Program-made: the position numbers and the translations under genes
Notes under the pieces: model-generated
Told to the model about the DNA's origin: nothing
Seen by the model: the letters and a program-made list of their open reading frames with translations, nothing else
Databases searched by the model: none
NCBI GenBank assembly: GCA_038025085.1
Contig: CM076153.1
Coordinates: forward strand, 12,121,501 to 12,185,500
Reading direction: 5' to 3'
Source of the DNA: Tetragonia tetragonoides
Lineage: Eukaryota; Streptophyta; Magnoliopsida; Caryophyllales; Aizoaceae
DNA: 64,000 bases
Shown: positions 25,630 through 35,895 of the stretch, piece by piece
Position numbering within the stretch: position 1 is the first letter of the stretch
Layout of the letters: every line of letters begins with the position of its first letter

Positions 25630-27029
25630 TTAGATCTTCAACATGATGTCTTATGAATTATGATACATAGGATATTTTGATTATTGGTAATGTACTACTA
25701 GGTTTTATCAATGTTGTTAATGTACTCCCAGGTTCTTTTTTTTTCTCATCCAACATATGCATTGTTCTGTTTTCCCTTTTTTGGGGGCTTTGGTATTCTC
25801 TGTTTTTGTGTATTAGGGTTTATGCCCTTCTTTTTTGTCTTGATTCTAATTGTCTGTTCCTTTAGAGATACAATTACATACGAAGAAGAGTTGATCGACT
25901 GTGTCAGATTCTCAAAGGCAAATTTCGGGTAATTCAATTTTTGTACACATTCAAGTATTGTGTTTCGTTCCCAGTTAGTTATTTTTCCTTATCTGCTGTA
26001 ATTTATATAGATTGCTAGAAGTTGCTGATTATGCTGGTCACTGTGAGGATTGGTTGAACAATTTGCTGTCTATTACTTTTTTCAATTATGTTCAGAAATT
26101 CAAATTATAGGAACTATTTGCTCTAGACACTACCATATTCTTTTTGTTGCAAAAAATTGTTTTGATGAAACTTTTTAACCCTAGACAATGCTTCATATTT
26201 GTATTGAGTTGATTCATTATCCTCCTGGAATACATGGCAGTCCAATGATCCATATCTTTAAATTTATTTTTATTGGCAAATTGATGGTATTTCTATTTAG
26301 CATGCTCTATGCTTATAAATACACTGTCATTCTGTCAGTTTATTCTGCTATGAGTTTTATTGTGCATTAATATTCAAGTGTGCACCCTTGGCCTGATATT
26401 TCATTCAATTTCCGACTAAAAGTTTGCCAAGTACTGTTGTGATATGATCAAATAAAATAGGTCTGAGTGAGAAACTCTAATTATGGTAGGATGTCATGTC
26501 TTGTGCATGTGTTCTTGAGGTAAGGTGGTATTAGTACGCTGTTGATCATTACGCGTTGATTCTGAATTATGCTGGTGAAAACCCAATTTCTTTCTCTTCC
26601 ATTTGCTTCAAGGATGCCTCCCTGATCCCCTGTTCAGTCTATTGTTATCTTGCTCCCCCTTGAGTGGGTGTCTAGCCTATTGGCCACTGCATTTGTCCAG
26701 TCACTTGACTTGCTCGAGCTTCTTCTTCTTATTTTTTTTTATTACCTATAGCCTTTTCTAGCCTCTCCACTTCTGTGAGTTCATAGCATACACAATGTCA
26801 AGCAAAGTAGCAGCTCTGAGTTAGTTCCGAGTTACTCAGCCAATCGGTTGGCGCTTACGTGCCGTTACACCTCCACCGTGTGCGAGTGAGCAAATTAAAG
26901 AAAATAATGATTCTTGCAAATCATAGGGGTGTCATTGTTAGCCAATTTTAATTTAACTAACTTTTTATATTTTATTGTTATGTTGTTTTCCTCTTAAAAC
27001 TGTTTCAGGTGGGATGACTATTGGCTAAC

Positions 27030-30000
27030 ATAAGAGGAAGGGAAGAGATGCGTAAAACGTAATTTAGCTAACACCATTTTGAAGTGGGAAGAAAGCGAAG
27101 GAACACCAGAATTTAGGAAGAGAATCATATTGAAATTACTCAACTCAATCAAGCAAGGGCTGGAACAATGAGAAGCTATGAAAATAATAAAACCTTTAGA
27201 CAAAGGGGTCATTGCGTTTTATGACTCGAGCCTATTTCATAAAAGATTATCTTATTTTATGTTAAATCTATACATTTATCAATTTTTGTTATTTAGTCAT
27301 ATAATATTTAGACAAACACCTTGAGGAAAAAAATAATCGAACAATTTTTTTTAGGAAAAGTCGTGCATCGCAAGGGTACTAAACTAGTGGAGTAATAAAG
27401 CATACACCATCCGCTCAAAAAAAAAAAAAAAAAACACATAAACCATTGAAAATTTCAATTCAAACTAAGTTGGAGCCCGGAGGGAAAACGAAGTGGGCCA
27501 AGTGGTGTTTTTGAAAAGTTTTCATTTTGCAAATTATGCACAACGTTAAATAATCGTCTTCAGCCACCATCTTCCGAAATCCATCCTCACGAATAATGAA
27601 GTAGCCACAAGCACCTAGCTTATTGCCTTGACCTCCACCAAGTACACATCGGGACTTTCAGGAATAATGTACAGTATATTTATTATTGCATGCACCTAGC
27701 GTAAGTATTGCAACATCTAGATTACGTGCAACAGCTCCTATGCGCACATCCATATCGATCAATCCCTGCTTTGACACACTATTTTATGGTACTCTACATC
27801 ATATTGAGCATCTCTAATATAAGATTTTTCGAGAAGTAATTTATGAGTTGAAAAATTCCTCAATAAATCTCTATTCCCATAGTGACAAATCTTAACACAA
27901 TAGTTTTTACAAAGCGCTACTTTTGTCTCGACAAACCAGATTTGTGGCATGTTCTTTCTCTATATTGCCCCCCCCCCCAATCCTCAATATGAAAATATTA
28001 AAAGTTTGTAATATTGGGAGAGATGTGTTTATAGGATTATTTTTGCATATATAATATAACACATCTAAAAACCTAATTAGTAGATTATGACATTGGAGTT
28101 GGAGATGCTCACAATTCAGCTTTGTGAATCCCCAAATCCAATGCAAGCTGGAGCCTGCCACCTTGCTTTAACTACTTCTTTGGTTTTGGTTTATTATCAA
28201 TTAGCTTTTTCGAATATTCTTTAATTCGATCGTGCCAAATTGCCCAAGCCACAAAAACACTCAACTGACTAGCACACGACTTTTTGTAATAAAGTTAACT
28301 TTTGTAGGATACATTTCCTAACTAGAGGGTTGGATTATCATTAATAGGATCACTAGGTGTGTTGTTGGTTAACGTCGCAACATACTACTCCATATATGTA
28401 CTTTAATTCACTCAATTGTATAAAATGAATTCCTGTAAATAACCGATTACTAAAGATTTGCTTCTAGTTAGTTCCTAGTAAGATTTCAGTATGAAATTAA
28501 GTACTTAATTTGTGTTAAAGAGTATATAATAATTACTCCTACTATAGAGAATATGACCTTTTAAGGTAATTGCTTTTAACTAGTATGTTGAGGCCTGAAA
28601 GTATCCTGAAAGGATAGTAGAGTTGATCATGGAATCGTATGTCATGATAAAGGTTATGATTTCAATTCTCGTTACGTCTCTTTCCTAAGCTTGTCTAAAA
28701 ATCTCAAACTCTCAGTCCCACTGCTAAACTAATTAATTATGGTCTTCCAGAGCATCATCGTAGATATTTTTTTGGCTGGGGAAGGTGGCAGTGGCTTCAA
28801 TCTTCACAAAAACCTTAAAGAAAGAGAGTGGGGATGGGGTGTTAGATATTTCTCAGATTCATCTCTGTTTTGTTAATTAGTCTCGTGATCTTATGTTTTC
28901 GTTGTGGACAAATGCAAAAGGCAGCTGGCATTTAATGGTGGGGGGGAATGGGGGATGTTGTCTCCGTAGCCATTAACAAAACATGGATATGAATATGACA
29001 CTTGAGTGGTTCTTAACATTTGTAAGCTGCTTATTTTCAACAATAGGGACTAAATTCTAATCTTGTTCACTTTATTTTATTTGCTTCACTTCAAGCCAAC
29101 ACAATTCATCTAAGTATATTTTTGGTATGTCAGTGGTTCTGATAAACATCTAAAGGGAGTGTGCATGTAATAGGCCTACAAGATGTTCCATTTCTTCTCA
29201 ATATGTGTTTCATCTTGTTACAGATTTATTCTATTTCACTTTGCAATCTGTCTCGTTCCATTCCATGTTATAAGTTATGTTCCATTCCATTTAACGTTAT
29301 TATTTTCATTTACGTTCCGTTGCGCACTGTTCTTTAAAAAGAGCTTGGCCGAAGTGAAGAGAAACCAATTTAAAATGTGGTAATTGACTTTGTGCTTTGC
29401 TATCATCAACTTATTTTTAGTTCAGTTCAATTTAATTTAATTATTTCAGTTCTGCAATCTAGACCAGTTCAGTTTAATTCATTCCTATTCAGTTAAATTT
29501 TCTTCATGTGAAAACTTATCAATTAAATAATTTATCCATCCAATTTAAAATTTAACGATAATATATATATCGTTGGAAGTTTCAATGATATTAATGCATA
29601 CTTTCACATGAATCTTGAATATGTACAATTTATAGGTCAAGTTGAAAATATCAAATCAGTTTATTTCAAAGACACACAAACAAGAAATACTTAGACTTGG
29701 AAGAGTTTTGGACTAAACAAAGGAAAATCGAGTGGGTTTCAAATGCAAAATTTAAGATACTCTGGGAAGGGATATCCACATGATATTCTTTTTAGTTTTT
29801 TTTAACTACTCCGTATATCAGTGGCAATTGGCGAGTATGGCTGGCGACAGGGGCTCCAAATTTCGATTATCCTCCGAATGATAAAAGTATCCAATCGACA
29901 CAATTATGAAGATATGTATTTACAAAATTTGTCCATACGTGAATTTATGGATTGTATATCAGAAAAAGGACAAAGTGATTGGTATGAATCGTTCGACATT

Positions 30001-30037
30001 TATGGTTATAGAGTGTGTTCTTTTCCACTTATTCAAC
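27030..30037. other. Intergenic, decayed-repeat region
   Basis: No intact gene. An A-run lies near 27418 and a C-run near 27966. On the - strand around 27680-27760 the reading RIGAVARNLDVAILTLGA resembles the RNase H-like tail of plant LINE polyproteins, and the preceding stretch (about 27570-27650) has a GACGYFIIRED-like reading; both are probably remnants. Around 29200-29350 GTTCCATTCC and GTTCCGTTGCG words resemble the MITE family at 25474 but clean ends are missing. Confidence 0.35.
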
Positions 30038-30330
30038 CTTACCAATCAGTGAAAATAAGTGGCAAGATCTTACTCAATCAGTGAGAATCAGTGGCTAGAT
30101 CTTACTGAATTAGTGAGAATCAGTGGTAAGACCTTATTCAATCAGTGAAAAACAGTGGTAGGACCCAAATTTCTATTCACAGAATCAATAACAGCACCTT
30201 ATCGAATCAGTGAGAATCAGTGGAATGACCTTACCAAATCAGTGAAATCAGTGGCATGACCTTACCCAATCAATGAGAATTAGTTGCAGAACCTTACCTA
30301 ATCAGTGAAAATAAGTGAAAAACATCCATA
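30038..30330. repeat. Minisatellite, about 32-bp period, roughly nine degenerate units
   Basis: The unit is close to CTTACCCAATCAGTGAGAAT followed by CAGTGGCAAGAC. Successive copies begin CTTACTCAATC, CTTACTGAATT, CTTATTCAATC, CTTATCGAATC, CTTACCAAATC and CTTACCCAATC. One middle copy is heavily diverged. No coding role is evident. Confidence 0.85.
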
Positions 30331-30989
30331 ATCTCATCCCTAAAACAGAGTTGAGAGTTCGAATATTGTGAATAAAGAAAAAACAACTTATTTGGAGCAC
30401 TTTACTTTTTCATGAGCCGACGCCGATGCAACCAATCCTCTCGAAACCACAATTCTCTTATGAAGTATCTATCATACATGAAGTCGTCAAAGGTATTACT
30501 TTTTTTTATGTAGAAGTATCAGATTTTTTGTTCACAAATATCATTTTTTCCTCACATATATCATGCCACGTTATAAGGTCGTTTCATATGCCACGTTATA
30601 TCACATCACAACAACTAGAAACAACAAGTCTTGTGTGAGACCAACTCACAGAAAAATGGGATCATTTATAGGGACCAATAACTCTTCTTTCATTGAAAAG
30701 TAAATCCCATCTCATAAAAAAATAGAAAAAAATCATCTTATAAAAGTTTTTGTCTTCTTCTTTAGAAAAAAGGGTAATTATCTTCTTCTTTAAGAAAAAA
30801 AGGTAATTATCTCCTTTTGAAAAAGAGTAAATATCTCTAAACCGTAGGCAAATTTCACTCCCAAAGTGAGTCCGAAAGACTCCCAAGTCGAACGTGCTAC
30901 TACCCCGCCCTGCCCTGACCCTCCTTCCTCATCTCCTTAAACTGACTGGCCGATGAAGCATCAATAAGCAGAGGGGAGAGAATCAATAC

Positions 30990-31029
<40 letters not shown>

Positions 31030-31146
31030 AAACCTCTCTAAAATCTCATCTCTCTTTAGCTCTCAATCCCAATTTAAAAAGATTGTCACTTTTCATCATT
31101 GTGAACCATAAAACCCTCTCAAAAGCCCCAAAAACCAAAGCAAACA
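30331..31146. other. Upstream region and leader of the desaturase gene
   Basis: Near 30350-30390 a GAGAGTTCGAATATTGTGAAT segment resembles the B-box part of SINE-like sequences elsewhere in the window. A CT microsatellite of about 17 units (30991-31024) lies in the probable leader 120 bases before the start codon. No coding sequence. Confidence 0.5.
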
Positions 31147-32496
31147 ATGGGTGAATCAGATGAAAAGAAGTACATTTCAGAACAAGAGCTAAAAACCCAC
31201 AACAAAAAGGGTGATCTTTGGATCTCAATTCAAGGCAAGATCTACAATGTCACTAATTGGGCTAATCATCACCCTGGTGGTGAAACGCCATTGTTGAATC
31301 TTGCAGGTCAAGATGTCACTGATGCCTTTGTTGCTTATCATCCTGGAACAGCATGGAGATATCTTGACCAATTCTTTACTGGGTATTATCTCAAAGATTA
31401 TAAAGTTTCTGAATGTTCTAAAGATTACAGAAAATTACTCTCAGAGTTCACAAAAATGGGTCTTTTTGAGAAGAAAGGTCATACTGTGTTCATTCTGTTG
31501 TTGGTTATGGTGTTCATGTTTTCTGTGAGTGTTTATGGTATTTTGTTTAGTGACAAATTGTGGGTTCATCTTGCTTGTGGGGTTTTAGTGGGGTTTTTTT
31601 GGATTCAAAGTGGGTGGATTGGACATGATTCTGGGCATTATCAGGTTATGATAAACCCTTGGTTTAATCGTTTTGCACAAGTGCTTTCTGGGAATTGCCT
31701 TGCTGGGATTTGCATTGCTTGGTGGAAATGGAATCACAATGCCCATCATATTGCTTGCAATGCCCTTGAATTTGATCCTGATTTGCAGCATATGCCCTTT
31801 TTTGTGGTTTCTTCCAAGTTCTTTTCTTCCTTGCAATCTCAATTTTATGAAAGGAAAATGAATTTCGATTCGGTTTCGAGGTTTTTGGTCAGTTATCAGC
31901 ATTTGTCATTCTATCCTGTGATGTGCTTTGCAAGGATTAATCTGTTTGCACAGTCTTTCATCTTGTTGTTGTCTAAGAGAAAAGTGCCCAATAGGGTCCA
32001 GGAGCTTCTTGGGATGCTAGTGTTCTGGGTTTGGTACCCATTGCTTGTTTCTTACTTGCCTAACTGGGGTGAAAGGATTGCCTTTGTGTTACTTAGCTTT
32101 TCTGTTACTGGCATTCAACATGTCCAGTTTTGCTTGAACCATTTCTCCTCAAATGTTTATGTTGGACCTCCTGGTGGGAATGATTGGTTTGAGAAGCAGA
32201 CGAGTGGGACACTCAACATCGTTTGCTCGCCCTGGATGGATTGGTTTCATGGTGGCTTGCAATTTCAGATTGAGCATCATCTGTTTCCTAGGATGCCTAG
32301 GCGCCAACTTAGGAAAATCTCACCCTTTGTCAAGGAGCTATGCAAGAAGCACAACTTGCCTTATAATTGTGCCACTTTCTTGGGGGCCAATGTGTTAACA
32401 TACAAGACCCTTCGCACTGCTGCCCTTCAGGCTCGGGATATTACCAATCCCGTGCCCAAGAATTTGGTATGGGAGGCAGTCAATACTTATGGATGA
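31147..32496 (+). CDS. SLD1: Delta-8 sphingolipid long-chain base desaturase (cytochrome b5 fusion)
   Basis: ER-membrane enzyme that introduces the delta-8 double bond into the long-chain base of plant sphingolipids (phytosphingosine). Single exon of 449 aa, the usual length for the family. The N-terminal cytochrome b5 domain carries the haem motif HPGG (42-45) with second ligand His in AYHPG near 65. Membrane segments follow at roughly 113-133 and 136-156. The three histidine boxes of front-end desaturases are intact: HDSGH (160-164), HNAHH (197-201) and QIEHH (374-378), the last with the Gln typical of front-end enzymes. A further hydrophobic pair spans about 288-325. Plant SLD genes are typically intronless, as here. 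Delta-6 fatty-acid desaturases share the architecture, but the sequence follows the sphingolipid enzymes closely. Confidence 0.93.
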   Translation: MGESDEKKYISEQELKTHNKKGDLWISIQGKIYNVTNWANHHPGGETPLLNLAGQDVTDAFVAYHPGTAWRYLDQFFTGYYLKDYKVSECSKDYRKLLSEFTKMGLFEKKGHTVFILLLVMVFMFSVSVYGILFSDKLWVHLACGVLVGFFWIQSGWIGHDSGHYQVMINPWFNRFAQVLSGNCLAGICIAWWKWNHNAHHIACNALEFDPDLQHMPFFVVSSKFFSSLQSQFYERKMNFDSVSRFLVSYQHLSFYPVMCFARINLFAQSFILLLSKRKVPNRVQELLGMLVFWVWYPLLVSYLPNWGERIAFVLLSFSVTGIQHVQFCLNHFSSNVYVGPPGGNDWFEKQTSGTLNIVCSPWMDWFHGGLQFQIEHHLFPRMPRRQLRKISPFVKELCKKHNLPYNCATFLGANVLTYKTLRTAALQARDITNPVPKNLVWEAVNTYG

Positions 32497-34157
32497 GCGA
32501 GCACCTTGTATTTACATATGCGTTAATAATTCCGTTTCATTTGTTCTTCGGGGAAGGATTGCCCTTTGGATCAATCGCAAATGAGGTCATCTTCGTTTCC
32601 CAGTTCAGTTCGGTCTGCACTTTGGTAGGTCGGCTTATGCAATTTGTTTTAAGTAGTCAAGCAGGTGTGATCCTATATCTCTCTCTCTCTTGTTCTTTAC
32701 ACCAGCAACAAACTACAAAGGAAGAGCCTAAGAGGAGCTGTACAAAAAGTTGTGTTGAATCGCGGAGAACACAAGTCTTATCATTAGTGCATCTTTTGGT
32801 AAACCACAACTTTGTATTTAGTTTGGTTTGCTTTAGCATAAACTTTGATATATTTCATTTGTATTCAGCCCCATTGCTTCAGGTTGTTCTTTCATTTGTT
32901 TCCTGCTTATATATATGAAATATACTTTATGAAGTACTCCATTTCTCATTGTCTGCCTATTTTTCTTGTTGCTGCTTTTTTATGTGAAAGGCGCAACATT
33001 ACTGATATTATCATGTTTGTTCTTTCATTACTGATATTAAAGGTCTTTTTGTCATAGATACTCTCTCTGTGATCCTTGTTTATCAGCCATGGGTTCATAT
33101 TTGGCAAAAAAATATCTTGTTGTCTTGTATCACAAAGACACAAAACTGTAAGGATGTTATTTGGATCTTGTGGTGACCAAAAGACATAAATTTGTGTCAG
33201 TCATTCAGTGGAGTCCCACACCTATCTCTGCAAAATCAACTGTCAATAAGTGGCTGAAATTCCAAAATGCAAACCCCTTTTTCCTTGTTATTCCAAAATG
33301 CAAACGAGGGGGAAAAAGATTCGCTTTTCATGCCATTATTATTCTATCATTCCTTTAGTTTGTAGTATCAGAAATGGTAGCCATGAAGTTCATATTTTGC
33401 TCAGTCAGAGTTGAAGCTTTCTTCTCAAGGACATATCCATGTCACCCCAAAACTTCAGGGACATAACAGATCATTTTCAGAATCCTAGTATTTTCTGTAT
33501 TCAGCACAGATTCTGAAAGTGCTGCATAACAAGTGACGACATCAAGGAGTTCTGTCTTGTGTGTAATATTATCCCTAGCTAACGCCTAAGCGACCTGCTC
33601 GACTGATAATTGTGGAGTTTATTTCAGGAAGCCAATTTTGAGGATAGACGGTAGAGTGTTCATCCATCGCGAATCTCACAACTAGTTTAGGGCGGATGTG
33701 TTCGGCTGCTAACATCTTTTGTACCAGACCCCAACCAGTGCACGAAGGCTTTCATTTGTCCCTGCAGTTTTGTCCAGAAATTGGTAAGTAGAGTACTGTA
33801 TAAGAGAAGGGTGGGTTAACATAGGAAACAAAAGAAGAATACCAAGCTCAACAAAGGGTTTAATGAGAATTGATTGAATCATGACTTTGTCATGAAATCC
33901 AACTCCACAACCAACTCTATTGTCCTTTGAAGACTTGTGACTCGTCCATTTGATATAGCATTATAGCTCCAAAATTTGAGTAGAAACGGGACAAGCCCAA
34001 TAACACTGACTTCGAAAATGAATAAACTTGTGAGATCCAAATAACCTAAGTCATTTGAGATATACTTATTGTTTATATTCAATTAAGATATGGAAAAAAC
34101 TAATATACGATCATCAAACCGTCAAAGGTTTCATACTAAAGTTTTTAGATCTTGTAT
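32497..34157. other. Desaturase 3' UTR and intergenic region
   Basis: The first few hundred bases are the probable 3' UTR, with an in-frame stop right after the conserved C-terminus. The rest holds no recognisable gene or repeat. Confidence 0.5.
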
Positions 34158-34418
34158 TACTCCATCCGTCTTAAAAAAATCTGAACCTTTGTTTTTTGAA
34201 GGTCAAATTTAACAAACTTTGACCATTAATTTATGAAAATATATAAAGATTTACATTATGAAAATACTTTTGTTAGATTCATTTTTAAAAGTAGTTTCAA
34301 AAAATGGCATTGTTAAATATTTTATTTTCATATAATTGTAATCATTTACGATCAAAGTGGTGTCTTGGAGACCGTGAAAAAACAAAGGTTCGAGTTTTTT
34401 TTTGAGACGGAGGGAGTA
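34158..34418. mobile_element. Stowaway-like MITE, about 261 bp
   Basis: Ends TACTCCATCCGTC and GACGGAGGGAGTA are inverted repeats starting and ending in TA. The subterminal part (AACCTTTGTTTTTTGAAGGTC against GACCGTGAAAAAACAAAGGTT) can also pair. It lies about 260 bases upstream of the LOB-domain gene, in its promoter. Confidence 0.8.
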
Positions 34419-34681
34419 ACAATTTAACACAATTTCATAGTGAAAGTGATAAAAATAGGAAAGAAAATAACTGCAAAAGATGAAAGTCAAAACCTCTCCA
34501 ATTACTCATCCCATTTTCCTAACAAAAACACCAGTTCCCGTATTTCCCTCAATCACGTCCACTCCCATTACCAAAAACCCTTAACCAAATCATCAGTTTC
34601 TCCTCATTCCTCCCCCTTATCACGCCGCCATTCTCTCTCTCTCTCTCTCTCCACCTTCTCCTCCCCATATTTCGCCCCTAT

Positions 34682-35224
34682 ATGGTGACCCCTTGTAAAC
34701 ACACTAGCAACAACACTCCTAAAACTGCCACTATTAAAACTCCTAACAACAACACTCTTAATAATAAGAATGGTGCATGTGCTGCTTGTAGATTTCAAAG
34801 GAGAAGATGTGGAAAAGACTGTCCTTTAGCACCTTACTTCCCAGCACAAAAACAACAGGAGTTCCTTAACGTTCACCGTCTTTTCGGTGTCAACAACGTC
34901 GTCAAGTCTCTTCGTTCCGTTCCTCCTCGCCTTCGACACCACGCCGTTAAGTCTATTATCTACACCGCTGATGCCCGTGCACGTGATCCCGTTGGTGGTT
35001 GTCATCGTATGGTTCTACAACTTCAATCTCAGATTGCTCAAGCCCAGGCCCAACTTGACTTCGTTTCGGCTTCTCTTGCTCAAGCTAAAGCTCAAGTACA
35101 GGCCCAGAAGGTCCAATCATTCTACGAGCTGGCGGACTATCTCACGGATGGGTTTCGTGATGGAGAGCAGTTTGAAGATGTTAAGCCCTTTGTGGGTGTT
35201 CATGGACAACTATTACCAAGCTGA
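34682..35224 (+). CDS. LOB-domain (LBD/AS2-like) transcription factor
   Basis: Plant-specific nuclear DNA-binding protein, 180 aa, seen here as one exon. After a Thr/Asn-rich leader of about 30 residues comes the C-block CAACRFQRRRCGKDC with Cys33, 36, 43 and 47 in CX2CX6CX3C spacing. The GAS-type block (FGVNNVVKSL, about 68-77) and the invariant DPVGG (102-106) follow. A Leu/Gln/Ala-rich coiled-coil-like stretch (about 111-143) has alternating AQ pairs (QIAQAQAQL, QAKAQVQAQ). The whole LOB domain is intact. It looks like a class I member near the LBD22-24 group, but I cannot assign an orthologue. A shorter protein from a later Met would lose the C-block, so the first ATG is chosen. A related, broken copy lies on the opposite strand at 43761-44422. 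A CT microsatellite sits in the leader near 34635. Confidence 0.9.
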   Translation: MVTPCKHTSNNTPKTATIKTPNNNTLNNKNGACAACRFQRRRCGKDCPLAPYFPAQKQQEFLNVHRLFGVNNVVKSLRSVPPRLRHHAVKSIIYTADARARDPVGGCHRMVLQLQSQIAQAQAQLDFVSASLAQAKAQVQAQKVQSFYELADYLTDGFRDGEQFEDVKPFVGVHGQLLPS

Positions 35225-35313
35225 AGTGGCTCTACTTTGGTTAATGTCCTCCGTTACATGCACCAGGTTTTATAACTTTCTCTTGTAGGCTTCCAACGCA
35301 TTACTTTCACCGT

Positions 35314-35393
35314 AAATACTTTCAAATTTTGACATTGAAAAATTCGTGTAAATAAATACTTTCAAATTTTGACATTGAAAAATTCGTGTAAAT
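35314..35393. repeat. Perfect 40-bp tandem duplication
   Basis: Two exact copies (35314-35353 and 35354-35393) of a unit starting AAATACTTTCAAATTTTGAC. It lies about 90 bases after the LOB-domain stop codon, so probably in its 3' UTR. Confidence 0.95.
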
Positions 35394-35744
35394 ATTTTCA
35401 TGGGACAAATGAAGTAATTTTTTTGATTTTAATATGTATATCACCCTAAATAAATTAGGGACTACCAATGCTAGTTTTTCAAGCTACAGTTGGAATTTTG
35501 CATTGCAGCTAGTATTTTTTACTCTCTGTCATATTATTTTCAATCTGCATTACAACTCGTTACAACTAATTTTGTGAAAACTATCCTTTCACCTGCTAGT
35601 ATAGCTACAACTAGTTCATTAGCATTATGTACCAATTTTTAGTAGTTTTCTACAAAATTATTTTATCCTACGGTTACAACTAATTTTGCCAAGCATAGCC
35701 TTAAACGAGAACCACATCCGTCCCAATTACCGAGCAGATATCCA

Positions 35745-35895
35745 TACCCACCTAATATTCGCCCTAATTACATTGCGTGTATCCATACCCATTTAATATC
35801 CGCCCAATACTTATCTGGTACCTTCCCAATACATATTTGGTACCCGCCCAATACCTATCTAGTACTTGCCTTAAATCTACCTGGTACCCGCTTTG
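35745..35895. repeat. Degenerate tandem array, about 25-30 bp period
   Basis: Repeated words such as ATCTGGTACC, TTTGGTACCCGCCCAATA, ATCTAGTAC and CCTGGTACCCGC recur at 25-30 base spacing. Old and diverged; no coding role seen. Confidence 0.55.

Larger units (their letters stand above)
19385..27029 (+). other. Possible small multi-exon gene split by a copia insertion (unidentified)
   Basis: I do not recognise this. Several splice-like junctions point one way. A stretch ends CTAATCAG followed by GTAAGA (donor near 19454). An acceptor TTTGCAG near 25226 opens a short exon with an ATG at about 25244 and a donor CACCAAG/GTTAGT near 25310. An exon at about 25867-25928 reads ITYEEELIDCVRFSKANF. 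An acceptor TTTCAG near 27008 is followed by WDDYWLT and a stop (27027-27029). Phases of the last three segments can be joined (acceptor inside TTTAGAG), giving a protein of only about 50 aa. The 5' exon could instead be untranslated or coding in another frame. The copia element lies ten bases after the first donor, in the would-be intron. A chance arrangement or decayed gene is quite possible. Confidence 0.3.

Noticed and set aside
29821..30084. Open frame of 87 codons, MAIGEYGWRQG...
   Set aside because: Runs into the minisatellite and shows no domain or splice context.
31585..31902. Antisense open frame over the desaturase
   Set aside because: Shadow of the conserved histidine-box region.
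32367..32918. Open frame of 183 codons over the end of the desaturase
   Set aside because: Overlaps the desaturase in another frame and continues into its 3' UTR; no domain.
34887..35288. Second frame of 133 codons within the LOB-domain gene
   Set aside because: Overlaps the clear LBD frame, Leu-rich by frame shift, no homology.
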